This document shows, piece by piece, positions 46,601 to 59,400 of a stretch of 64,000 bases of DNA. The stretch comes from Aptenodytes patagonicus. Its lineage: Eukaryota; Chordata; Aves; Sphenisciformes; Spheniscidae. Both the position numbers and the translations under genes were made by a program. Each line of letters begins with the position of its first letter. Positions within the stretch are counted from its first letter, which is position 1. Under the pieces are notes generated by a model. That model was not told where the DNA came from. It was given only the letters and a program-made list of their open reading frames with translations, and searched no databases. The stretch covers positions 3,596,101-3,660,100 of the forward strand of contig NC_134950.1 in NCBI RefSeq assembly GCF_965638725.1, in the 5' to 3' direction.

Positions 46601-49600
46601 TAAAACCTAGAAGAAAAATCACTCTTTAATGTAACGTGGAAAAAGGCTATACTAAGATGCTATGGTTTTCTGGTGATTACAGTAAGACATCAAGACTCGG
46701 TGCTCCAGTATTCTATCCTTTGGTCTGCTCTATAAATAATGAGAGAGGACAGATCTCTTTGCTGAGTTTATCCTTCAATAAATAGGATTAATAATGTATC
46801 TTGGTAACTGACTCAAAGCTGTGTTTCCTGGCCCAAACAAAGTAAAAGTTACAAAGGGCATCAGGGGAAACCACGTAAATTAGTGTATTGCTCTCTTCTG
46901 GATTGGAAGCCGTCCTAACCATCCGATATAAACACACTTCCTACTTCAGTTAGAAGTGGTGTCTAAGAAAATACTGTCTTGTCCTCTACTGTCTCTGGGA
47001 CGTCCTTCCCCCATTCAGAAGCTCTTCACTTCTCTCCCTGCTGAGTCCCATCAGTTCCAAACTTTCCTCCTCTTTACTTTCTCTTCTTTAGAATAGGTCA
47101 GTATCCGACTCTACTGGATTTCCATCTTTCCTTCACCCAGCCCTTCACTATCAGCTTTACCTCTCCCTTTTTGACTCTCTCCCACACTCATCCACAGTGA
47201 TGTTTCTCAGCTTTCACACAAGTGACCTATCCAATCCTTTTTCCTGCGTGTTCTCTCTACTGCGTGTTTTTCACTCAGTCTGCAGCTCTGGTTCAGCTTC
47301 CCCTTTCATCGAGAGAGTTATTCTTTTCAGGTAGTCTGTCACAAGCAACTCTCTTTAACCTGCTGGTTGAGTCATCTTCTTTTAGAGCACTCTCTCTCCT
47401 TCAATATCATCCGCCTGGTTTCCTTACACCTTTCCCCAGTTTCCAGTTCTTCAGCACAAGTGACTTTTCATCCATTCTTAGGGCTCGTCTCATCTTCTCT
47501 TTATATTGATTCTCTCCATTATTCTTTCTCCTCAACTGTTTCAAACCCACCTTCCTGCCCCACGAAGCCATGCTGTCAGGCCAGCAGGCCCTCCAGACAT
47601 CCAATCCATCACTTCCCACCAGTTGACTTATTTCGTTATGAATCCATTTTCTCTCCTTTCCGTTTTTCTCAAAAATCTCCATTTCTCCAAGTTAACCGAA
47701 GCCCAGACAACTCAAGTGTCTTTCTACAACTTTTGAGGAGCGACAGCGATTCAGGGTCATACAGGTTATAGCAACAAAAGCACCAAGCTAAAGCAGCAAT
47801 TGTGGTATGTGTGTCAGTCTTACCAGTTTAGAGCGGCCCATTTTGAAACAGTGTTGTTGAATAGACCAGGTAGACGCATCAAAGACCACCACTTTCCCCT
47901 CATTTAAAGCACACCATAGTTTCGGATGAGCATTGCCAGGTCTTTCTGAAGGGTCAAGATGCCCTAGAAATGATGCAGAAAAGATGAGAGGGGTAAAAGA
48001 AAATAAACCACTTTTGGAGACGTGGGAAAACCATTATTAGGCAGAGCAGCTTTCTAACAAAACTCATCTGTGTTCTGGAACTTACATCGCCAGTTAACGA
48101 ATGACACAGTTTTCACAATGAATTTGTGCTCGTTCCCATCTATTTGTTGAGCTCACCTTATGGTTTAATCTTACACTTCAAAGTTATTCAGTGCCAAGTA
48201 TCACACAAAAGCTCATAAGGAAATTGATAATGCTTTCTTCAGGGATGGACTTAAATTACATGCGATGAATAGTACATTACATCACATACTACACAGTGGG
48301 AGTTATGGGTATATAGGTCTGGCTGCGATTTCAAGAGGTGGTACGCTATTCCCTGCACTGTCATTCAACCAAACACCCCCATATGACTCTACTGAAAAAT
48401 AAAAAAATAACAATAAATATTGATCAGTGGTGGAGCATCATTCACCCACCCTGCTCAAGAAATGAAGCAGAAATCTTAACGGGAAATCAGCACATTAACA
48501 CATAATTGAAGTCTATTATAAGGCGTATACACACAGGAAGACAAATTAAGACTGTGAAAGCTATGCCTTGGAGTATCTTAATATGCGATATTACCATTCT
48601 TTTTTAATGATTTTCTGTTTTGGTATTCAACACACAACCAAAGCATGTCAGAATGTGAACAAAATCAGGCAGTCATAATACTAGGTGTTACGAGATAACA
48701 CGCTTTATGGGCTAATTAAAGCTGGGCTAACATAAAGAAAGCAATACATCACCTTACCTGGCGTATAAAGCAAGACATCTATTGCCTGTGGAAATGTCTC
48801 ACCAGCTGAGGGGTTGATCTTGTGCTTTAATGTCTCTGAAGTTGTTTTGGGGACCATCATAGGCACTAAAATACATTTTTAAAAGGTCATGAAGTGCATA
48901 CTTAATCCTGAAATAGATCTATAATTCTTATGAAATAATAATTCTGCACCATTTATTCACATTTCTCACTTTTCTTTCCCTCTAGCCTTAGCTGACTAGG
49001 AGAGCCCAAACACCATTTGTACGAATTCTGGTAGCAGAAGCATGCATACAACACCCAAGCAGTCTAAACAACCAAAACAAAACCACAGCCGCCAACATGG
49101 AGACAGACATGCCAACTAAGGTTCTGATGCACAGAAGCAAAAAAAAAAAAAAACCAACCCTAAGCTTTCTATTAATACTATTTAATAAACTACATCTGTG
49201 AAAATGCAATCAGACTAACATCTTTTTATATTTCTACAGATAATCAGTTTGAAAACCGGAATATAAACAGAAAGAGCTGAGACAGATGATGCAACAACAG
49301 CAGGCTTTGTAGCATTGCTATGTGACTGACCTTCATTTTTCATCCTGTCAAAATAAGACAGTTTAGAGGCTGCATATATGGTTTTGGGGGACTGCAAGGC
49401 ACCAACCACAGCATCCATCAGGAGAACGTTTGTCAGTGCTTGCTGAATATACTGAGGATCCTAAAGACAAAAGTCTTACTGTAGTTTATCTATTGCTCAT
49501 TATTCTTACAAGTCTCCATGTTCAACAATCACAACGCATGTCATGCTTAGCACATGCACTAGCCAGTTGCTGCCCTGCAGCGTAATTCATACTACTTGCA

Positions 49601-52600
49601 GTCAAACCCCACTCCCACATCACATGTTCCACTCCCAAGCAAGGTCGTGGAGCCAGGAGCCAGCATTAATTCATTACGCTGAAAGAAGTATTTCAGATCT
49701 GGCACGATCTTGATATAGGATGTGCAAACGAAACCAAATGAATGGCACTGATGGAAAACATACAGCAGACACAGGATTGATACCCATTTTCAGGCTGGAT
49801 CTTTCTTCACGGCAGGAAAGTACACATTATGCTTCACCTTGGCTAAAATTATTCAAATTCTTCCTGAAGAACCACCAAGCTACGTTTTCACTATCAAATT
49901 CAGCAGTCATGAAGAATAATGTGGTTTAAATGGAAACCCTGCTTGTATGATCCTTTTTCTCAAGGTTTCTGTGGCAGAAGAATATATCTTGCTCTATTCA
50001 TTGAAAGGATCTATAGCCACCAGGGTTCCAGCATGGCAAAACTCTACGCGCTGTATTTTGAAGCAAGGTAGGGAAAATTTTCTGTTAGTTAGGATCACTG
50101 TTCTCATACGTTGTGAACTTAAGAAATTATTTCACAGAACTAGTGAATAAATTAAAAGTTCCATGCCAACGGATGAGAAAAAATATCCTATATTTTTAAA
50201 AGTAATCTTTTTTTCTTTTTTGTATTATTCCAGATGTATTATATTTAGAAGTAACAATAAAAATAAAAGTTTATTACTTAGCTATTGTTTGCTGAAACCT
50301 AGAAATTCTAAGATTGATGCATGAATTATTTAGAACAGAGACAGAAAGCACATACTTCATACTTATTTGCTTAGAAATTCCCATATTTATACCTTGTGAT
50401 CATCCGCCATTTTCTTTCCAGCCCACATTTCTTTCACTATCAGGTACCAGAGATCACACTCAGTTTTAAGGTTAGCTTCAAAGACTTCTTTTTTAGATAA
50501 TGTTTTAATCCTCAGAGTAGGTATTCTCAAAAGAAGGAAAGCTACAGTTGTGCTCTTAACATCCTGGAAATGTAGGGAAACAAAGAAAGCAAGGAAGATA
50601 CACCATGCAATCACAGATAAGGTGCAGTACTCATTCTACAGGGCAACTTTCTCTATTTGTAACTACAGCTAATGATTTCAATTGTCCATACACACCATTA
50701 AGCACAGATGGTTTTACGAAAACGTAAGTTTCAAACAACATCATACAGACTTCACTACACAGTGGATACAAGCTGGCTCCCTGACACCACAGTCAAATAA
50801 GCACACTTAATGGTCATGTTATTAAACTTCTCTAGCTCTACATCCCATGTGCTGTGCTTTGCACCCTTCTGTACATCTAGAGGTTATGACCTCTAGATTT
50901 TTATTCTATGTCATCCTAGCACCTAGCAAACCGTACTATGTCAGCCCTGAAATTCTTGGTCCAAAGACCCAGAATTTTATCTAATCACTTATAAATTACT
51001 GACTTCAGAGGTGTTTCCTACACTCCTTACTGAAACTTTGAGAGACAGATCTCTGCAGAATAGAACATGCCCTATATCTTTAGGCATGCAAGAGAACAAG
51101 AAGTTACTTGATGCTCACCTCTATATCCCTGAAAGCAGCAATCTGGACATAGCCAGGACATCCTCCTTCAGTCAAAAGGAACAAGCGCTTTTGGGTCAGA
51201 GCTATTTTTCCTACACCATAGTTAGTTTTAACTGAGCAAGATAACTTGTAGACACATTCATTTTTATCTAGATGCTCTATTACTGTTGGTGGCAGATTCA
51301 CCTCTTGAGCTTCTGCTTCAGTTTCTTTCCAGTAGTTGTAGAAATCTCTGAATGTTTCAGGATCAATTTGTTTCTGATGTCCTAAAAAATTTTTAAAACT
51401 TATTTACTGTGAGAAATGATTATACAGATTTGCAAAGAAAGATATGTTTTTAGAAATCGTATTTAGAAATCAATCACAAGATTCAGATCTCATTCAAGAG
51501 AGAAGAAAGTTCTCCCAAATATAAAAGTAACCTCTCCTTTTGCTATGATGACCATCCAACAGGAATTTAAGTGTAGCTGCTTGAATTTTGGATTTTCTTA
51601 GTTTATTTTTAACAGACTGCCACCTTGCCATGTTACCTAGTGGTTTTACAACACAGAGGTATTTTCCATTAGCAACTAGGACAGTCTCATATTCACTTTA
51701 CTCATAATCTAAGCCAAAGCAGAACTGTATACCATCAGATCACAAAACTACCTCACCTACACAACCTGAAAAACTGTAAATTGTGTGCCCAAATGTAAGT
51801 AGATTCCTTGTCGTTATTGTGGATGCAAGTATAGACTTTCTCGTATACATTAACTCTATTCTCCATAATTATCCTAATTAAATAAAATTGTCCATAAAGC
51901 TCACATACCATGAGTTTTTAGAGGCCCAGAAAATGTTGAATAATAATTAAAAAGAAAAACAACTGGAGACAAAGATTTTATTATGGTTCATAAAAGAAAC
52001 AGTTTGAAATTGTCATTGCACCAATGTAGATGGTCACTAAAAATGTATCATACTCACCTACTGTTAGGGCATCAAATAACCGATGTATAGTGTCTATATC
52101 TTTGACAATCCCAGATTCCTGGATTCGCTTCACAAAATCATCCAGTTGCATGTGTGTTTTTGGCAATTCAAAGTTTTTTACATGGTCATCTATTTTCATA
52201 ACTTCTCTTTGTTTTTCCATCATTCGACTTATCAGCCTCTTCAGCTCAGGTTTGCGGTCTGCTTGAGAACGCTCAGAAGGAGGCATGGTTTCCACTATTT
52301 TTCTTACAAGATCAGTAGGGAAAATTCTTAAGTCTGTTTTATCTAAGTTCTGAAAGTCAGAAAGTGCATTTAGCAGTTTCCCTTGCATCAAGCTAATAAG
52401 CCCCCGGAGGTAGAAGTACCTTGCCAGCAATGCTGAGTTATCAGGTGGTAAGGTATTTATAGCTTTGCTGAGATGGTTGAAGAAGTCTGTATAGTAGGAA
52501 TGAACACACTGGAACATCAGAGGAAAGTGAATTTCTGGGATTTTGAATGTACTAACTGATTTGGAGGGCATTTTCACAGCTAAAGACAAAACCAAAAAAA

Positions 52601-53406
52601 AGTACATTGATTAGCGTAAGCAGTGAGTAAAAGTGCGAGTATCTTCACAACCAGCCATACTACAAACAACAAAAAGAATCCCCATCACAGTAACAAGTAA
52701 TTACATCGCATGAAATTCAAGTAAGATTACAGTTGTGCTAGGGACACAAATATATTTCTATGTCCATTGTCCTTATTATCAGAGTATTCCCTAATCTGAT
52801 AATATCAATTCTGGGAAGGGGGAAGAGAGTAAAAAAAACCACCACCCATGCAGCTTTTGTAGGACTTGCTTTGTTAAAACAGTGATAAGCCTAAGCCTAT
52901 GTTTAAAGGTAGTGGAGAACTGGACATAAGGTGGGCGAGGACTGAACACGGTTACTGACTCAGGAAACAACTGTACAATATCAATCCCACTGTGACCAAT
53001 CAGTCTTTTGTGGTACAGCAAAACTTACAGCAGGCTACAAACTGATTTAACATGCAAGGAGAAGCACAGACAGGTCTCAGCTCTAAATGACCCAGCTCAC
53101 CATTTCTTTCCACCATCTGACACTGTTTCTGTGAAAATTATTCAGTGATATCACCCATAAAGACAACAGAAAAGACACTGTATTTGTTCAACACATTCTT
53201 CACTTACCAACGCCTGTTTCTAGTCTTCGAAGTGAGGAATTTCTGGTAGGGCACTCTGGCAGCGTGATATCTTGCAGATTAGGCATACTGATTACCATAC
53301 GCCTACTAATCATGTACTGTGGATTAAATCGTTTAGAAGCCATTTTCTCCATAGTCATTCTTCTTGGGGCATGAAACATCAAGTTCAACCTGAGGGGGGA
53401 AAAAAA

Positions 53407-53439
<33 letters not shown>

Positions 53440-56400
53440 GAAAAACCTAGTTTTAAAATTCAGTATACACACACACTGAATTACTACTTGATGCTATTTT
53501 TTTCTGTGTAATAGTATTAAATTACAATTATAGTACCAATTTACAATTTCAACAGCCATGGCTGGACATGTTCATATCACCCTTTTACAGTAATCTTAAT
53601 AAAATGGCCTATCAATTAGTCATAATCTTATTCATAGATGACCTGATCTCCTACCAATAGAGTCAAATGGACTTTTACCACTGATATCAACAAAAGATTT
53701 AAAACCAGAATAAGAAATGAGAAAACTTTACCTATCCTCTTCAGACTGGGTACTCAACTCAAGTCGAGCAAAGGCATCCATCTTTCTGTTCAGACGAGCT
53801 TTAAGAAAAGAGTGAAACATGTAGGTCTCTAAAACCTGAGAGACACAAACTGGTTAACTGTGGATCATTTACAAATTACATTTTTATTAGCATGTTTTGC
53901 TCATTTTTATTACCATTACATATGCAAAGCTGAGCACTTCCAATTTAGCAATCACAAAACCAAAACTATTTGAAAGCTTCAACAACAGAAAACTAACTCC
54001 GTTTCCATTCACCTTCTGTACTTTCATGGTATTTGCTTAGTGGCAAACAGTAATCTCAGACCACCCTCCAAAAGATGAAACCAAACAAAAAAAGAAAAAT
54101 ACTGAGCAAAACAGAGTTTTAGCTACTGAAGTTTAAGAGTAACTAAATGCTGATAATATTGTCTATGGTTTGGAATAAGAAGTTTGTGGCACTCTAAATT
54201 AACATTATGTCATCAAACTGAAAAGACAAGTGAGTCATCTTTTCTCCTGCTAACCCCCAAAATTGCTCCCTGCTCAGGTAATTATCGTGGTGTGATCCAG
54301 AAATAATTTCTAAAAGGTCAAGTTGCTACTTTTAGGATAGAGGACACCATAAAAAATGCTAAGTGTGAATTAAAAGAAGTGGAAAGCTACCATCTCCCAC
54401 CATTGCAAATTAAAACAAGATGAAAGCTAGGATTTGACGCAATACAACATGTGTACCACATAAATGTTAGTTCTAGCACAGGGCGCTTAGTATTGTTTGA
54501 AATAAACAATTCAGAAAACTAATCCGCTCAGAAAATCAAACACAAACTTCATTCAGGAGACAATATTGTTGTAACCAGGAATCCTGTCTTTATGTTTATA
54601 CAACCTCCACCCTTTACAAACTTACTAACAGAAAGACAGCTGTATCTTTGAATGTAACTATGAAGAATTACTTTGATTAACAATATATCCCAGAGGCTTG
54701 CCTAAAGTACCCTTGTTAGCCCTGGACTTTATCACAGGACAAAAAAACACCCCAAAAAACCCCACTGATCAGATATCAGTGTATTTTTATGATGTTTTTA
54801 AAAAGCACTTGAGAAAGATTCATAAGTAACCTAGGTACTCTGAAATGAATGGAAACGTTTCACCAACAAATAGGTCATTCTTATTCACGATGCCTCTTAT
54901 CAATCCATTTGCAACGTATCCTGTAAAATGGCATCTACAAAAGCATTAAGATTTCTGCTTTTAAGTATTTCTCCAGTAGATGGCGTATTTTGTTGGGAAT
55001 TGTATGTACAGGAGACTACAAGCTGCAAGAACTGAAAAGGTCCTTTCTAATGGTTTTTGGAGTTCTTAATATAATTCTAGATACCGCTAGTAACTACTCC
55101 GTATTGTGTTATCTTCTAAGATTTACTTGAAAGCAAATGTGCCACTATGTTATTTTGTATTTAAGTGAGTCAACTGCTCAAAGTTCTTCTTAAATGTGCA
55201 CTTTAAATTTTAAATGAATTTTAAATTTCAACTCATAAAATTGCCACTATTTCATTTATAGCATTAGAAACTGCTACTGAAAATATTTTAGTTATTTCTA
55301 TTCATTTGAAATCCTGGTCAGAACGTTTCCGGTTAATTTCTCTCCTGATGACGTATTAATAGGTTCTTTTTAATTTTTTCTTTTTGTTTGTTTGTTTTTA
55401 AGAACATTTGCTAGTATTGCAAGCTTTATCCAACAAACATTATTTCCTATTTAAGATTCATCAGTTGGCTATCTTTGAATTGCCAGATATTCTGCCAAGT
55501 TTGGCAACTACTGCTTAAGTAAAATGAGATACTTTTCTGATCATTTCCTTCACACACTGACATCTCCTTTAAACGGATGTTCAGAAACTTTTCTTATCGT
55601 ATCTTTGAAGTAGGAAACAAAACAGGAAGCAAAAAAGGTGTTGATGTTAATGAAGAGATCTTTTTGCCAGGTGTAAAACAGTTACTCCAGAGAGCCTACT
55701 GCCAAATTCTAGCAGCAAGGTAAACCTCTGTAACTTTCATATGCACCCATGGAACATAACTAAAAGCAAATGTAAAATGGCAGATGCACTTTCTTATATT
55801 CCTTGTTAAACCTTTGCTTTGACCCACAGGTTTGTTAAACAAGCTATAGTATCACCAAAAAACATGAAGACACAACTCAATAATATTTTACTTTTGAGAA
55901 GCTTAAATAACAGCACGTCTTACAGTAGGTAAGAGTAAGATGCTACTTAATAAAGTATCTGTTAAAAACTACTATGTAAATTGCATCAAAGGGTGCAAGA
56001 AGCTGAGAAAGATGTCTTGCATGACTTCAGAAATCAGGTATTGACCATAGAATCATTTAGGTTAGAAAAGACCCTTAAGAACATAGAGTTATGTAAACAT
56101 AACACTGCGATAAGGTCTCCCCTGAGCCTCCTTTTCTCCAGGCTAAACAACCCCAGTTCCCTCAGCCGCTCCTCAGAAGACTTGTTCTCCAGACCCTTCA
56201 CCAGCTTCGTTGCCCTTCTCTGGACACGCTCCAGCACCTCAACATCCTTCTTGTAGTGAGGGGCCCAAAACTGAACACAGTATTTGAGGTGCGGCCTCAC
56301 CAGTGCCGAGTACGGGGGCACAATCACTTCCCTACTCCTGCTGGCCACACTATTTCTGATACAGGCCAGGATGCCATTGGCCTTCTTGTCCACCTGGGCA

Positions 56401-59400
56401 CACTGCCAGCTCATGTTCAGCCGGCTGTTGACCAACACCCCCAGGTCCTTTTCCGACAGGCAGCTTTCCAGCCACTCTTCCCCAAGCCTGTAGCGCTGCA
56501 TGGGGTTGTTGTGGCCAAAGTGCAGGACCCGGCACTTGGCCTTGTTGAATCTCATACAATTGGCCTCAGCCCATTGATCCAGCCTGTCCAGATCCCTCCC
56601 AGTTCAGGATAACAGTCTTCCAAATAATTATTTTTTCATTTAACAAAGGCAAACTTTTTATTTGGTTAATAATAATGAACTTAAAAAAAAAAAAATCACA
56701 AGAGTTTATAACTTTGGATTTTGGCTTGCTCTGTCAAGACCGAATTCTCCTAGAACACTGTACGTGACTAGACAGAAACCCTTAAAACATGTAAATTCTG
56801 TTTTTCACATACACAACAGTTTAGCTTAATTATTTGAAGGCAAATATTAATGTAATCAGGTGCAAACAGTTTAATGTAAAATAACAGTCTCAACTGCAAG
56901 GATGAAACTCTCAACATTCCTGCTTCTGGGCAAAGTACCCTAACATTGCAAGATACTCTCACAGGAACCTTCATACTTAGTCTCTCTCTCTCTCCCTGCT
57001 CCTTTCCTTCTGTTCCCCCTTCCTTTCTCCTTCCTTCACACCCTAAGGATCTCCAACCTTTGATGGTCAGTAACAGTCCTACACCAAGGGCACGGAGAAC
57101 TGCTCTAAATCCTACAGCCTGGTGACCAAGACACTCTCCTTTTAATGAGGAAATTAAACCCACCCCATTTCCTTAGGATATACAAAGCCATTACATAAAA
57201 GGTAGACTCATGCACCAGTACTGTCTATACTCCAGAGGAAAACAGACCTACATCCTTCATAAAAACCTGGTTCACTGTATACACTGCGTGAAAATCGAGT
57301 CATTTTGAATCTTCAGCAGACCAAGCTTACGCTAATGGAAGAATCAAGCTGATCAGGGCAGGTGCAAAAGGGACTCAGGGCTTGTATGGAACAGCTTCAC
57401 ACCCCTACAGGGTTTTAAACTCAGATAAGTATCTAATAAACTGAGTTAGCAGAAGGGCTAAGAAAAACTAATTGGGGATTTCAGGTTGTCCTTTAGCCTC
57501 CAGCACTATTGGGCCTGGCCCGAGGCTATGCACTATTTGAGTATTACTTCATAGGCTTCACCAGCACATAACAGTAAGCTACGGTTATACTACCTGGTAA
57601 AGCACGTCAGCTAAATCAACCTGTGTCCTGTATGCCCTGTCACACTGCAAGGCTCTAAGGACACCAGTGCCACTCATGCTCAGAGTCAGCAGCATGCATT
57701 CACTGTGACACACTGTGGGAAACAGGCACATGGCCTGAAGCCAAGCAGGCATCGTCAACTCCCGTGCCCTGTTGCTCAGGCTGCAGAAAAAGCAGGTACT
57801 TCAATTTGTGTGATTTGAGCTCCCTTCTGCTGTGCTCACAGTCTTGCTGAAAACTCATGTCTACGTATGGGCTTTGGCCCAAACAGTTTGGACAGGTGCC
57901 TGTGCTTAAAATACAGTTTAGATGTAGCTTTACTGACCATCTGCCATAGGTTAATCTCACCCCTGAGGAATTACATTTAATTTGCACTGGAATTAGATAG
58001 TACCTTGCTCTCCAAAATGCTGTCTACTATTTTATCTGTTTATAGTAAATAAAATAAATTTGGTAAAGCACTCTGTGGAAGTTGGTGGTTCAACACCACC
58101 ACACAGACCAAACTGTGACCATTCTACTAATTTTTGGCATTAATCCTAAAATACAGATTAATAACAGAGAATCACAACATATTTAACACTGAATTTACCT
58201 TTTTGTAAAACGGCTGGTCTCCGATTGCCCTTGTTTTCAGAAATTCTTCACTGTTAAACACTCTATGTTCGTAATTTAGATGGTCTTTTACCTCCCTGGA
58301 GACAAAAATAAATAAATAGATAAATATGCTTGGAGATTTGTAAGCAAGTTGCACTTTTGCAGTAGCAGCAGCCCACTGGTACTACTAGAAATACACTGCA
58401 GCATCAGAAGGAAAAATAGAAATATGCTGCAGTATCAGAAGGCAAACTCAGTTTTAATGAACAAGTCTGAGTTACTGAATCATAGAAAAAGAATGCAAAC
58501 TCATTTATAAGTGAGACAGGCTACCTGCTGACACTACCATTTCAAATCAGCAAACTCACTTAGAGTCTGTGGGATCAATTTTAGTAACACACAGAGCAGA
58601 ATCTACATATTTAAGTCATGACTTAGGCTCCAATCCTGGAATTACATTTACATTCAGTTCCTGAATCACATACAACCCATCTGGAGCACTGAAAAGACAA
58701 GTGTACCTAACCGCATAGGCAATTTGAAAGATGTGATCTGACCTTGCACTGTCCCATTACAGTGCACCTGTAACATGCACGTGAAATAGTACAGATTATG
58801 TAATTTTTTGCTGCACTCTCAAACTCTGCTCACAAAGCCAGCAATAACTGGAAATTGTGTTAAACTAAAGAGACAGAACTATTGAAATAAAAGAGAAAGC
58901 GAGATAAAGAACCGATGCATATTTTAGTATATACATGGTGACAGCAGACAGCAGAGGCCCTATACTATCCCTGGAAAACCAGGCGTCAGTAGTAACTTCT
59001 GTGTCCTAAAGGTGAGCCAGAATAAATTGTTTCAGGAGCAGAAAGTGGGAGTTTTTCAGAAAAAGGCTGTTCTCTGAACTGAAGTCTGAGAGTAAGAAAA
59101 GATAGTTATTTAAGCTAGATATGTGCAAGTGGCTAAAGTCAGGGCTCCTTTTATTATTACATCTTATTTCATCTAGTTATGCTGGGTATTGAGGAATAAG
59201 AAATTCCCATTAAAACATGTGAACAAAGAAAATTTGGTGAGCTAAAATTTGAATGTAAGCACAAAAGGGGAATCTCATACCCATGCATAGACCTGACAGA
59301 AGGCCTATACATCGCTTGTCTTTCATAAATCAGTGATAAAAGCCCATTACCAGTTCATCAAGCCATATGGGTTCAGAAAAAAGATAGTTAGTAAAAGTAT

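Noticed and set aside
47222..47771. Open frames on both strands in the pyrimidine-rich DENND3 intron
   Set aside because: A Ser/Phe/Leu-rich + frame and a Lys/Arg/Glu-rich minus frame are what a C/T-biased strand gives; no homology is recognisable.
52058..52607. A start codon in the large DENND3 exon that would give a separate short protein
   Set aside because: The frame continues the DENND3 chain in phase from the exon at 53208-53389, and the sequence upstream of 52579 is a good splice acceptor.
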